Origin: Acinetobacter lwoffii
GTDB taxonomy: Bacteria > Pseudomonadota > Gammaproteobacteria > Pseudomonadales > Moraxellaceae
DNA: 64,000 bases
Direction of reading: 5' to 3'
Assembly: GCF_029024105.1 (NCBI RefSeq)
Contig: NZ_CP118963.1
Coordinates: forward strand, 310,001-374,000
The position numbers were made by a program, and so were the translations under genes. Below, piece after piece: positions 51,295 to 60,514 of this stretch (positions within the stretch are counted from its first letter, which is position 1; each line of letters begins with the position of its first letter). The notes under the pieces were generated by a model, which was not told where the DNA came from, did no database searches, and saw nothing but the letters and a program-made list of their open reading frames with translations.

Positions 51295-52698
51295 ATGCAT
51301 ACCTCAACAACAAGTACTGCGGCGCTGGAGCCGTGGAGCATAGAACAATTACAGCAGGCTACTCAAGGCTACTGGTTGAATGATAAAAAGCCTGTAGGCC
51401 AGGTCAAACGGATTTTGACTGATTCACGTGATGCAGAAGCGGGTGATGCTTTTCTTGCGCTGAAAGGCGAGCGTTTTGACGCGCACGACTTTATTGCGCA
51501 AGTCGCGGCACAAGGTTGTGAAATTGCCATTGTCAGCCGTCCGGTGGATGCCGATATTTGCCAATTGGTGGTAGAAGATACCCGTCTGGCATTGGGATTG
51601 TTGGGCGCTTATCGCCGTCAGCAGAATCCTCAACTCAAAGTCATTGCCTTGACCGGCAGTAGTGGCAAGACCACGACTAAAGAAATGCTGGGAAGCATTC
51701 TGTCTCGTCTGGCACCGACCTTGGTGACACGTGGTAATTTGAATAATGACCTTGGCGTGCCGGTAATGTTGCTGGAGCTGCGTCCTGAACATCAATATGC
51801 GGTGATGGAACTCGGTGCAAGTCATCAGGGTGAAATTGATTACACCTCGAAAATGGTGCAGCCGCATGTGGCGGGGATCATTAACATTGGGACGGCACAT
51901 TTAGGTGAGTTTGGCGGCCGTGACGGAATTTGCCGCGCGAAATCCGAGATTTATTCGCATATCTCTGAAATCTCAATTATTCCTGCTGCAGATGATTTTG
52001 CTGAAACCATTCGTGCCGCAGTAAAAACTGAAAAAAGCTTGAGTTTTGGTGCTGGCGGTGAAGTTTATGCCAGCGATGTAGTCCTTGATGCTCAATCATC
52101 AAGCTTTACCCTGAATACGCCACAAGGCTCGAAAACGGTTCAGTTGCCGTTTGCCGGCGAGCATAATGTCGAAAATGCCACAGCTGCCGCTGCATTTGCC
52201 CTGGCGATCGGTATTGGTCTGGATGATATCGTGGCTGGCCTGGAACAGGCAGTCGGTGCGAAAGGTCGTCTGAACTTTATTCCGCACAAAGACTATTTAT
52301 TTATTGATGACACTTATAATGCCAATCCGGGTTCGATGCGTGCAGCAGCTGAAGTTCTGGCGCAGCAGCAGGGCATCCGGGTCATGGTCACCGGCGATAT
52401 TGGTGAACTCGGTTCATCTGCCGCAATCGAGCATTACAAGCTTGGACGGGATCTGGTCTCTATTAAAGGTATTAACTTTGTGGTGGCTGTGGGTGAATTT
52501 GCGCCTGCCGCACAAGAAGGTGCCCGTAGTACGCAATATGGTAAAAAAATGCAGGCTTTCCTGAATCAGGAGCAGGCCTTGCCATTTTTAATTGATTTGA
52601 TTGAAACACATCAACCTCAGCCGATGTCATTTCTATTTAAAGGGTCGCGTTTTACCCATATGGAAACATTGATGGCTGCATTGATGGAGAAACTCTAA
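51295..52698 (+). CDS. murF: UDP-N-acetylmuramoyl-tripeptide-D-alanyl-D-alanine ligase MurF
   Basis: Completes the cytoplasmic pentapeptide precursor. 467 residues; ATP-binding loop ALTGSSGKTTTKEMLGSIL (about 117-135), then NLNNDLGVPVMLLEL and the DDTYNANPGSMRAA motif of MurF (about 340-353). The N-terminus has the substrate motif RILTDSRDAEAGDAFLALKGERFDAHDF. The stop codon abuts the mraY start codon directly (TAAATG), so the two are translationally coupled. Confidence 0.97.
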   Translation: MHTSTTSTAALEPWSIEQLQQATQGYWLNDKKPVGQVKRILTDSRDAEAGDAFLALKGERFDAHDFIAQVAAQGCEIAIVSRPVDADICQLVVEDTRLALGLLGAYRRQQNPQLKVIALTGSSGKTTTKEMLGSILSRLAPTLVTRGNLNNDLGVPVMLLELRPEHQYAVMELGASHQGEIDYTSKMVQPHVAGIINIGTAHLGEFGGRDGICRAKSEIYSHISEISIIPAADDFAETIRAAVKTEKSLSFGAGGEVYASDVVLDAQSSSFTLNTPQGSKTVQLPFAGEHNVENATAAAAFALAIGIGLDDIVAGLEQAVGAKGRLNFIPHKDYLFIDDTYNANPGSMRAAAEVLAQQQGIRVMVTGDIGELGSSAAIEHYKLGRDLVSIKGINFVVAVGEFAPAAQEGARSTQYGKKMQAFLNQEQALPFLIDLIETHQPQPMSFLFKGSRFTHMETLMAALMEKL

Positions 52699-53817
52699 AT
52701 GCTGTTATGGCTCTTTGAACACTTGGCGGGCTTTGACAGCACGTTTCAGGTGGTTCGTTATTTAACTTTACGTGCTTTGCTCAGTGTCTTGACGGCACTG
52801 ACCATCGGTCTGGTGCTGGGTCCTGTGATGATTCGCAAGCTTCAGGCGCTGAAATACGGCCAGGCCGTCAGCTCGTATGCTCCTGAAAACCATGCCAAGA
52901 AAATGGGTACACCGACGATGGGCGGTGTGCTGATCCTGCTTTCGATCGGTATCTCAACTTTACTCTGGGCGGATCTTTCCAATCCTTATGTCTGGATCGT
53001 GCTGGGTGTGATGGTGATTTTCGGTGCAGTAGGCTGGGCTGATGACTGGATTAAAATCCGTTATAAAGACAATGCGGGTTTGCCTGCGAAGAAAAAATTC
53101 TTCTGGACTTCAGTGGGTTCATTGGGTGCCGGTATTGCCTTGTATGTCATTGCACAGCAACAGACCAATCCGGTGCATACCGCGAATATGCTGGATCTGC
53201 TGATTCCATTCTTTAAAGACCTAAGCATTCCATTGTCGATGATTCCGTTGGGCATTGGTTTTATTATTTTTACCTATTTCGTGATTAATGGCGCATCCAA
53301 TGCCGTGAACTTGACTGACGGTCTGGATGGTCTGGCGATCATGCCAATCGTGCTGGTTGCTACAGGTTTGGGCGTATTTGCCTATTTGGCCGGTGACGTG
53401 CGCTTTGCCAATTATCTGCATATTCCTTATGTGAAATATTCGTCTGAACTGGTGGTGGTCTGTGCTGCCATGATCGGAGCGGGTCTGGCTTTCCTTTGGT
53501 ACAATGCCCATCCGGCCCAAGTATTTATGGGTGATGTTGGTGCTTTATCTCTCGGTGCAATGCTCGGTACGATTGCCGTCATGGTTCGTCAGGAAATCGT
53601 ATTTGCGATTATGGCCGGTGTCTTTGTCGTGGAAGCGGTTTCAGTGTTCTTGCAAATTGGTTCATTGAGAATGCGCAATAAACGTGTATTCCTGATGGCA
53701 CCGCTACATCATCATTATGAAAAGAAAGGCTGGCGTGAAACCCAGGTGGTGATCCGTTTCTGGATTATTACAATTATGCTGGTAGTTTTGGGTCTAATGA
53801 CCTTAAAATTGCGCTAA
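52699..53817 (+). CDS. mraY: Phospho-N-acetylmuramoyl-pentapeptide transferase MraY
   Basis: Integral membrane enzyme that transfers phospho-MurNAc-pentapeptide to undecaprenyl phosphate, giving lipid I. The 372 residues have ten hydrophobic helices. Catalytic motifs: GWADDWIKIRYKDNAGLPAKKK (double Asp), NLTDGLDGLA, FMGDVGALSLG and the HHHYEKKGW loop. It starts with LLWLFEHLAG as in E. coli. Last cell-wall gene of this block; a terminator follows, so murD, ftsW and murG must lie elsewhere. Confidence 0.97.
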   Translation: MLLWLFEHLAGFDSTFQVVRYLTLRALLSVLTALTIGLVLGPVMIRKLQALKYGQAVSSYAPENHAKKMGTPTMGGVLILLSIGISTLLWADLSNPYVWIVLGVMVIFGAVGWADDWIKIRYKDNAGLPAKKKFFWTSVGSLGAGIALYVIAQQQTNPVHTANMLDLLIPFFKDLSIPLSMIPLGIGFIIFTYFVINGASNAVNLTDGLDGLAIMPIVLVATGLGVFAYLAGDVRFANYLHIPYVKYSSELVVVCAAMIGAGLAFLWYNAHPAQVFMGDVGALSLGAMLGTIAVMVRQEIVFAIMAGVFVVEAVSVFLQIGSLRMRNKRVFLMAPLHHHYEKKGWRETQVVIRFWIITIMLVVLGLMTLKLR

Positions 53818-53827
53818 GAAATGCATG

Positions 53828-53860
53828 AGAAAAAGTCGGCGCATGCCGGCTTTTTTGTTT
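53828..53860 (+). terminator. Terminator of the rsmH-mraY operon
   Basis: AAAAGTCGGC-GCAT-GCCGGCTTTT (7-bp core with one G-U, A/T flanks), starting about 10 bp after the mraY stop and ending just before the rlmA ribosome binding site. Confidence 0.85.
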
Positions 53861-53871
53861 TGGAGAAAATG

Positions 53872-54675
53872 ATGAATTTACTCATGTGCCCAGTCTGTCG
53901 CCAGCAGTTGAGCTTAAATGAAAGAACATGGCGCTGTGAGAATCATCATAGTTACGATGTCGCCAAACAAGGCTATGTGAACCTGCATGTGGTTCAGCAT
54001 AAGCACAGTAAAAACCCGGGAGATACGCCTGAGTCTGTGCAGGCACGTCGCGCATTTCTCAGTGCAGGTTATTATGCGCCTTTGCAACAGGCTGTCGTGG
54101 AAAAGATTCGCGAGTTGCGGATTGAAAACCTTTTAGATATTGGTTGTGGAGAAGGCTATTATACGAATGCCATGCGGGCCGAAGTGCTGCAATGCGTCGG
54201 GGTCGATATTGCCAAGAATGCGGTTCAGGTCGCAGCCAAACTGAATAAAGAGGTGACTTGGGTCGTAGGAACTGGAGCGACTTTACCAGTATTAGATGAG
54301 TTGATTGATCTGTGTACCAGCTTGTTTAGTCCAATTCCTAAACAGGAAATCCTGCGAGTTCTAAAACCAAAATCTTATTTGATGGTGGTGACACCGGCAC
54401 CGCAACATTTATACTCGATGCGTGAAGCTCTATTTGAAGAAGTCAAACCACACGAGCCGCAGAAGTTTGTTGAGCAGTTGCAAGATGAATTTAATCTGGT
54501 TAGTGAGCAGGTGATTGATGCGCCAATGGTTTTGCCACAGGCTGATTTAAAAAACCTGATTGCGATGACGCCATATGCTTATAAGGCCAAACCTGAACGT
54601 CGTTTAGCACTTGAACAGCAGGATCAGTTTGAATTACTGGCGCAATATCAGATTTACCTGTTTCAGAAAAAATAA
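53872..54675 (+). CDS. rlmA: Putative 23S rRNA (guanine-N1)-methyltransferase RlmA
   Basis: SAM-dependent methyltransferase of the RrmA/RlmA family (m1G745 in 23S rRNA of E. coli). About 267 residues, like E. coli RlmA (269). N-terminal zinc site MCPVCRQQL...WRCENHHSYD; KQGYVNLH and RRAFLSAGYYAPL are characteristic; SAM motif I LLDIGCGEGYYTNAM is at about 100-114. The ATG at 53872 has GGAG six bases upstream. The frame is open to 53821, but that stretch is the mraY terminator. Its own terminator is split by the second IS. Confidence 0.9.
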   Translation: MNLLMCPVCRQQLSLNERTWRCENHHSYDVAKQGYVNLHVVQHKHSKNPGDTPESVQARRAFLSAGYYAPLQQAVVEKIRELRIENLLDIGCGEGYYTNAMRAEVLQCVGVDIAKNAVQVAAKLNKEVTWVVGTGATLPVLDELIDLCTSLFSPIPKQEILRVLKPKSYLMVVTPAPQHLYSMREALFEEVKPHEPQKFVEQLQDEFNLVSEQVIDAPMVLPQADLKNLIAMTPYAYKAKPERRLALEQQDQFELLAQYQIYLFQKK

Positions 54676-54687
54676 AAAATGCATATA

Positions 54688-54706
54688 AAAAAACCCTCAA
54701 CTGAGG
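54688..54706. terminator. Left part of the rlmA/PBP1A intergenic terminator, interrupted by the IS, including target-site duplication
   Basis: The original site can be rebuilt as A-run, CCCTC-AACT-GAGGG, C, T-run. The 11 bases CTCAACTGAGG at 54696-54706 are repeated at 56096-56106; the remaining GCTTTTTT follows to 56114. It lay between converging rlmA and PBP1A genes. Confidence 0.85.
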
Positions 54707-56095
54707 TAATGCCAGTCAGTTAAGAAATTGACTGGCATTTTCTTGGATATTTTTGTGCTTTAATTTTCACTACTCGCGGACATTGCCTTTGCCTTTTTTC
54801 AGGTAATACAAATATTTTAGATTGTTCAAATAATTGCGCTAAATGTTTGGGTAGGTTTCCTGCTGATTCTAAAGGTGTGTGCCTTAAGATATTGATAATA
54901 CTCATAGATGCAATATGGAAACTGATCCTTAAAGGACTCACCTTTGCATGTTCAGCGATAAACCTCATCTGTCTTCTTAAGATATTATATGCAATAAATA
55001 CCCCCCACAATTCTTGATAGACCAAATCAGGTTGTTTGCTTCTTAAAATCCTTGCATCCTGTAAATCACTTTTAATTTCCCGATAACACATTTCTATTTC
55101 CCAACGCTGGATATAAAGCATTGCAAGGTCTTTGAATGGATAAACTTTAGAATCTGTTAATGATGTAATGTAACGTCTTATTTTTCCTGCATATTCAACT
55201 TCAATTAAACGTGCTTCCCAATAGTCACCCAATGACGGATTTATCTTTTTTGCTCTTGCTGAAACAGGCATTTTGATCTGAAAGTCATGGGCCGCATTAT
55301 GATGAATCACTTCATAACGCAGGTTGTCCTTTGCTCGCATCAACCAATGACTCTCTTCTGCCTGAGATTGCCAGCTCACTAAAAAATCAGCAGAGAAGTA
55401 AGCACGATCAAATAGGGTAATACTGCGAACTGGTGCTTTTAATTGACTGGCTAAGGTTAATTCACCTTGATCCATACTACCCATTTGGGCATCAATCATT
55501 TCATGGGTATTGGTATTCACCAGGCAAGTCGCTCTAACTTGTGGGTAAGGTGCAGCTGCTGTTTTGCCTTTGGATGAACCAAAGTGCTTAAAGTTTTCTT
55601 CTGTATGAGGCATAGACCAAACCACACCATCTACAGCACAAACGCATAGACCGTGAAAGTTGCTATATTGTTGTTGTGAGTCTTTAAACCATGCCTGACT
55701 TAATGTCGAAAATAAAGCACTCATGGGTTCTAAGCCTAAGCGTTGTCTTGCTTGTACGGATGCACTCGGTACACAGTATTCTGCCGTACCGAAAACAAGT
55801 TGCAATTGTTGAACCACATACCAAATCGGTTGATTTCGAAATAGAGCAAGTCCGATTACCAGCCAAACAACATGTTCAGCAGGCAGTTTTCTTTTTCGAA
55901 TTGATGCTTTACCTGTTTGGTCTAAGCAATCTTCAATCCAGTTTAAATCAATCAATTCACTGAATTGTGAAAGTGAAGGTAGGGTTTGTTTTAATGTTAA
56001 ATCTAGATTCTGAGATAAATTCATAAAAAAAGAGCGTATTTACATACGCTCTTTTTACAGCATTTTAACTTTTTTTGCTTAACTGACTGGCATTA
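54707..56095 (-). mobile_element. IS4-family insertion sequence, copy B (1389 bp)
   Basis: Same length, ends and orientation as copy A, 9563 bp to the right. It is flanked by an 11-bp direct repeat CTCAACTGAGG, different from that of copy A, so the two insertions were independent events rather than one composite transposon. Its end hairpins are at 54708-54743 and 56027-56056. Confidence 0.95.
54720..56024 (-). CDS. IS4-family transposase, copy B
   Basis: 434 residues, identical in translation to the transposase of copy A, with D132, D206, E311 and the YREK signature intact. The same leader hairpin sits two bases upstream of the ATG. Identity between copies points to recent transposition or gene conversion. 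Confidence 0.95.
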   Translation of the reverse strand: MNLSQNLDLTLKQTLPSLSQFSELIDLNWIEDCLDQTGKASIRKRKLPAEHVVWLVIGLALFRNQPIWYVVQQLQLVFGTAEYCVPSASVQARQRLGLEPMSALFSTLSQAWFKDSQQQYSNFHGLCVCAVDGVVWSMPHTEENFKHFGSSKGKTAAAPYPQVRATCLVNTNTHEMIDAQMGSMDQGELTLASQLKAPVRSITLFDRAYFSADFLVSWQSQAEESHWLMRAKDNLRYEVIHHNAAHDFQIKMPVSARAKKINPSLGDYWEARLIEVEYAGKIRRYITSLTDSKVYPFKDLAMLYIQRWEIEMCYREIKSDLQDARILRSKQPDLVYQELWGVFIAYNILRRQMRFIAEHAKVSPLRISFHIASMSIINILRHTPLESAGNLPKHLAQLFEQSKIFVLPEKRQRQCPRVVKIKAQKYPRKCQSIS

Positions 56096-56126
56096 CTCAA
56101 CTGAGGGCTTTTTTATATCAGTCAGA

Positions 56127-58652
56127 TTACTGGACTTCTTCAATCAGATTTTCCAGAGAATCTACCCGGTTCGGCTGAAGAGGCTGTTCTTGTGGTGCAG
56201 AACTTTCATCATCTGGTAAACGAATCGGTTGATCTGGCAAATCTTCAAAGTCAGTTTCTGTGCGTTTCGGGACGACCACAGGTGCAGGACGGTAAAGCGC
56301 TGTCGCCAGAGGCGGAGAAGACGGATCATTCTGTGCTTCATCAGCCTGAACCACCTTGTTGCGATTTACCGGTGCCTTAGCATTGCGGTCTAAACGTACC
56401 CAGGCTTCTGGCTGGCCTTTTAATGCCTTGCCCATAAAATCGGTCCAGATCGGTAGAGCTGCCACACCACCATATTCACGGCGACCTAAAGTGGTTGGCT
56501 GATCAAAGCCTACCCAGGTCACGGTGACTAACTTACCATTGAAACCTGCAAACCAGGCGTCTTTGGCATCATTAGTGGTACCGGTCTTCCCGCCGATATC
56601 ACCACGACCAATTCTTAATGCAGCACGGCCAGTACCATGCTGAATCACATCACGCAAAATGTTGGCCATGTCATAGGCAGAGCTGGATTTTAAAATACGC
56701 TGTGCCTGACGATAATTACTGTCTTCGGCAGAGACTTTAGGTGCAGCCTGTTTTTGCTCTAAAGTTGTATTGTTGATTGCAATTGCTTCGTCATCTGCGG
56801 TAATAGGGTCAGTGGCTTGAACTGTTTCTTCTTTTTCATTAATACATGAAATGCAGGCATATTCAGGCTTGGCTTCAAAGATGGTATTGCCGTAGGCATC
56901 TTCAATGCGGGTAATAAAGTGCGGTTGGATTCGGTAACCGCCATTGGCAAAGGTGGCATAACCAGTCGCCATCTGAATCGGTAGGACCTGCGGGGTGCCT
57001 AAGGCAATGGTATAGTTACGTGGAATCTGACTGTCTTGTAAACCAAAATCCATAAATAACTGGCGTGTACGTTCAATCCCAACGGCCTGTAATAAGCGCA
57101 CTGAGACTGTATTACGTGACAGATAAAGTGCACGACGTAGCGGGATCATACCCAGATAACGGCCATCCGAGTTACGTGGCGTCCATTTGCCAATGGTAAT
57201 CGGTGCATCATTGACCATGGTATGCGGCGTCATGCCACGTTCCAAAGCCAGTGCATAAACAAAAGGCTTAATTGTAGAACCGGGTTGACGCCAACCTTGG
57301 GTTGCACGGTTAAATTTCGACTGATAAAAGTTATATCCCCCGACAATGGCTTCAATCGCACCATTATTTGGGTTGATGGCAATCAATTGTCCTTGCACAT
57401 TGGGGATCTGCACCAATGACCAAGAGGTTTTATTTTCATTGGGTCTTAAACGAACAATATCTTTGACTTTGACAATCTCGGACGCTTTGCTCGGTGCACC
57501 ACCTACACTGTTGACGTTACGAAAGCGACGTGCCCAAGACATACCTGACCAGGGAACAGTCACGCTGCTTCCGTCCTGCATGAGTGCTTCAAAACTGGAA
57601 TTACCTACCTGAGTTACTTGCGCAGGATAGGTATTGGCATAGGCACGGAACTTGTCGAGAGGTTGATCATGTGCTTCAGCACCACGCCAGCCATGTCGAC
57701 GGTCATAAGCCTCTAGGCCTTCCTGTACCGCTTGCTCCGCATAGGCCTGACGTACACTATGAATGGTAGTATAGACTTTATAACCAGAATCTACCGCCTG
57801 TTCACCAAAGTTTTGTACCAGTTCAGAACGTACCATTTCGCCGACATACGGGAATTTATTACGGGTACTCCGATCAGGCATATCTAAATTTACCGGTTCA
57901 GCAATGGCTTGCTGATACTGGCTTTGATTTAAATAGCCCAATTGCAGCATACGCCCCAAAATCCAGTTACGACGTTCCAAGGCGCGCTTGGGATTGGCGA
58001 CCGGATTGTATCGAGAGGGGGCTTTAGGCAGACCAGAGATCATGGCCATTTGTGCAATTGAAAGCTCTTCTAGACTCTTGTTGTAGTAAATTTTAGCTGC
58101 TGCTGCGATACCGTAAGCATTTTTCCCCAGGAAAATTTTATTGACATACAGGGTCAGAATTTCTTCTTTACTTAAGTTTTGCTCAATTTTACGGGCCAGA
58201 AAAATTTCTGTCAGTTTACGCTTCAGCGTCCGTTCAGGGCTAAGGTAATAGTTTTTTGCCACTTGCATGGTAATGGTCGAACCACCGGTCTGTACAGCCG
58301 AGCCGGTCACCGTCTCACTGAGTGCGCGTCCCAAGCTTTTAAAGCTGATCCCGCTATGCTCAAAAAAGCTGGAATCTTCAGCGGCGAGGAAAGCATGAAT
58401 AAACTCGGGCGGAATTTGTTCATATTTCACGGGAACAGAAAGCTTGCCTCCATATTCGGCAATTAATTCATTATCTGAACTAAAAACTTGTAAAGGCTTT
58501 AATAAAGGGGCCTTTTTAAGCGTAGACATTTCAGGCAAAGATGGGGCAATATAGAGATACATGCCATAGAAACCCATCGGAATTGAGATCAGTATAATGA
58601 TAATGATCAAAAAAAATGGATGAACAAGGCCTGAACAAGATAGCTTTTTCAT
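56127..58652 (-). CDS. mrcA: Penicillin-binding protein 1A (bifunctional glycosyltransferase/transpeptidase)
   Basis: Class A PBP that polymerises and cross-links peptidoglycan. 841 residues: one N-terminal membrane helix (about 12-34); GT51 domain (about 60-235) with AAEDSSFFEHSGISF, GGSTITMQVAKN and RKLTEIFLARKIE; OB-like insert (about 320-420); transpeptidase with S-x-x-K in RQPGSTIKPFVYAL, SxN in YLSRNTVSVRLL and KTG in GGKTGTTNDAKDAW. The C-terminal 80 residues are Pro/Asp/Glu-rich and disordered. Divergent from pilM, as ponA/mrcA is from pilMNOPQ in pseudomonads. Its original terminator is split by IS copy B. Confidence 0.96.
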   Translation of the reverse strand: MKKLSCSGLVHPFFLIIIIILISIPMGFYGMYLYIAPSLPEMSTLKKAPLLKPLQVFSSDNELIAEYGGKLSVPVKYEQIPPEFIHAFLAAEDSSFFEHSGISFKSLGRALSETVTGSAVQTGGSTITMQVAKNYYLSPERTLKRKLTEIFLARKIEQNLSKEEILTLYVNKIFLGKNAYGIAAAAKIYYNKSLEELSIAQMAMISGLPKAPSRYNPVANPKRALERRNWILGRMLQLGYLNQSQYQQAIAEPVNLDMPDRSTRNKFPYVGEMVRSELVQNFGEQAVDSGYKVYTTIHSVRQAYAEQAVQEGLEAYDRRHGWRGAEAHDQPLDKFRAYANTYPAQVTQVGNSSFEALMQDGSSVTVPWSGMSWARRFRNVNSVGGAPSKASEIVKVKDIVRLRPNENKTSWSLVQIPNVQGQLIAINPNNGAIEAIVGGYNFYQSKFNRATQGWRQPGSTIKPFVYALALERGMTPHTMVNDAPITIGKWTPRNSDGRYLGMIPLRRALYLSRNTVSVRLLQAVGIERTRQLFMDFGLQDSQIPRNYTIALGTPQVLPIQMATGYATFANGGYRIQPHFITRIEDAYGNTIFEAKPEYACISCINEKEETVQATDPITADDEAIAINNTTLEQKQAAPKVSAEDSNYRQAQRILKSSSAYDMANILRDVIQHGTGRAALRIGRGDIGGKTGTTNDAKDAWFAGFNGKLVTVTWVGFDQPTTLGRREYGGVAALPIWTDFMGKALKGQPEAWVRLDRNAKAPVNRNKVVQADEAQNDPSSPPLATALYRPAPVVVPKRTETDFEDLPDQPIRLPDDESSAPQEQPLQPNRVDSLENLIEEVQ

Positions 58653-58721
58653 AACAAGTAAGTTTTAATAAGAGCTAATGGCGAACTAATTACCGGTCAG
58701 TATATCCTGTCGATATCCATA

Positions 58722-58751
58722 TTGTTAGATGAGTTATTGTATCTATATAAA
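58722..58751 (+). promoter_or_regulatory. Candidate promoter of pilMNOPQ
   Basis: TTGTTA (58722-58727), 18-base spacer, TATAAA (58746-58751), 66 bp before the pilM GTG. It lies in the short divergent region shared with the PBP1A gene. Confidence 0.4.
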
Positions 58752-58817
58752 ATTATAGACTGGACCAATTGGTAAGTTAGATTGAATTGGGGACAAAAAA
58801 ATAATAGGAAGTGTATT

Positions 58818-59876
58818 GTGCGCAGGTTATATCGTAAACCAAATAAGGGGTTAATAGGAGTCGATATTAGTTCGACTTCTGTTAAGGTTTTAGAGCTTTC
58901 TGTAAAAAGTGGCCGTTACTGGGTAGAAAGCTATGCTTTGATCCCATTATCGGAAAACAGTGTTGTTGAAAAAAACATCTTAAACCCAGAAGCAGTCGCT
59001 GATGCCCTTGGGCGTGCAATTAATTTGGGCAATACCCAGTCGAATCAGGCCGCTTTTGCGATTCCTACTTCAATGGTCATCACCAAAATCATTGAGATGG
59101 ATGCAGACATGTCAGATGATGAACGTGAAGTTCAGATTCGTGAAGATGCGGAACAATACATTCCTTTTCCACTCGATGAAGCGAGTCTGGACTTTGAAGT
59201 TCTGCCAGACCGCCTTTCCAATCCGAACCGGGTCAATGTGCTGCTGGTCGCGACACGGATCGAAAATGTCGAAGCACGTTCTGAAGTTTTAGAGATTAGC
59301 AGTCTAACGCCTAAGATTGCAGATGTAGAAAGTTTTGCGCTGGAAAATGCCTTTAAGGTATTTTCGGACACTTTGCCGATGGGGGTCAATACGGTTGGTA
59401 TTTTAGACATTGGTCATAGTATGACGACCTTGTCGGTGATGCAGAACAACAAGATTATTTATACCCGTGAGCAGGTGTTTGGTGGCAAGCAATTGACTCA
59501 GGAAATTCAGAATCGTTATGGATTGTCTTTTGAAGAAGCTGGACGTGCTAAAAAAACCCGTGCCTTGCCGGATGATTATGATATTGAAGTGCTAGAACCA
59601 TTTCTGGATGCCGTCGTACAACAGGCAGCCCGTTCATTGCAGTTCTTCTTTTCATCTTCTCAGTTTAATGAGATTGACCATATTTTACTGGCCGGCGGGA
59701 ATGCCAATATTCCAGGTCTGGCAAAATTATTACAACAAAAACTCGGTTACCGTGTCACGATCGCGAATCCATTTTTGCAAATGGGCTTTTCTCCTCAAAT
59801 TGATATTAAAAAAATTGAAAATGACGCGTCATCACTCATGGTTGCATGCGGTTTGGCATTAAGGAGTTTTGATTAA
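58818..59876 (+). CDS. pilM: Type IV pilus assembly protein PilM
   Basis: Actin-like cytoplasmic protein that binds the N-terminus of PilN and links the alignment complex to the motor. About 352 residues with the PilM/FtsA-type nucleotide-binding fold: GLIGVDISSTSVKVLEL near the start, GILDIGHSMTTLSVMQ (phosphate 2) and ILLAGGNANIPGLAKLLQQK (adenosine). I start at the GTG at 58818 (AGGAAG six bases upstream), giving VRRLYRKPNKGLIGVD; the frame is open 12 codons further up without similarity. One-base overlap with pilN. Confidence 0.94.
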   Translation: MRRLYRKPNKGLIGVDISSTSVKVLELSVKSGRYWVESYALIPLSENSVVEKNILNPEAVADALGRAINLGNTQSNQAAFAIPTSMVITKIIEMDADMSDDEREVQIREDAEQYIPFPLDEASLDFEVLPDRLSNPNRVNVLLVATRIENVEARSEVLEISSLTPKIADVESFALENAFKVFSDTLPMGVNTVGILDIGHSMTTLSVMQNNKIIYTREQVFGGKQLTQEIQNRYGLSFEEAGRAKKTRALPDDYDIEVLEPFLDAVVQQAARSLQFFFSSSQFNEIDHILLAGGNANIPGLAKLLQQKLGYRVTIANPFLQMGFSPQIDIKKIENDASSLMVACGLALRSFD

Positions 59877-60514
59877 TGGCAAGAATTAACTTACTTCCTT
59901 GGCGTGATGAGCTAAGAATTAAAAGAAATAATGAATTCGTGGCAATCTGCGTGGGGGCGCTTTTCTTGGGATTAGCAGCAGCGGGTTCAACCTGGTTTTA
60001 TTATGATCACAAACTTCAGGATCAGGAGCAGGCCAATCAGCTGATTCAAAGTACTAACCAGAATCTGGATGTGCAGTTAAAGGCGCTTGAAGGTTTGCAA
60101 GAACAGCGTAATGCGATTGTTGAACGGATGAAGCTGATTCAGGGCCTACAAACCCAGCGTCCGATTGCGGTGCATTTGATTGATGAAATTGTACGGGTGA
60201 CCCCAAGCAATATGTATATCACCAAATTCCAGCGTATCGGCGATAAGTTTACCATTGAAGGTCGGGCTGAAAGTCCAAATACGGTAGCAGAATTGCTCCG
60301 TAATCTGGAGGCATCATCTTGGTATCGGAATGCCTTTATGAACGCTTTCCTGGTGGCTGAAGAAGCAAAAGAAAAGGCACCGAGCTCGATTATTCCACGT
60401 GTGGAAGAGTCCTATGGCAGTTTTACCGTGACGGTAGATCTGGATCAGATCGCTCAGCCAGTACTTAACGAAGAACAACAAGCAGTCGCTACAACTACGG
60501 GGGCATCATCATGA
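59876..60514 (+). CDS. pilN: Type IV pilus assembly protein PilN
   Basis: Bitopic inner-membrane protein of the PilMNOP alignment complex. 212 residues. The N-terminal INLLPWRDELRIKRN is the PilM-binding motif (INLLPWR is near invariant). One membrane helix (about 20-44) precedes a periplasmic coiled coil and a ferredoxin-like domain resembling PilO (about 95-190). Overlaps pilM by one base and pilO by four. Confidence 0.95.
   Translation: MARINLLPWRDELRIKRNNEFVAICVGALFLGLAAAGSTWFYYDHKLQDQEQANQLIQSTNQNLDVQLKALEGLQEQRNAIVERMKLIQGLQTQRPIAVHLIDEIVRVTPSNMYITKFQRIGDKFTIEGRAESPNTVAELLRNLEASSWYRNAFMNAFLVAEEAKEKAPSSIIPRVEESYGSFTVTVDLDQIAQPVLNEEQQAVATTTGASS

Noticed and set aside
53821..53871. Upstream extension of rlmA
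   Set aside because: It covers the mraY terminator hairpin; the ribosome binding site lies after it.
45144..56095. Composite transposon carrying the dcw genes
   Set aside because: The outer flanks do not match (CTCCAAAACCGG on the left, CTCAACTGAGG on the right). Each IS has its own matching duplication, so they inserted separately.
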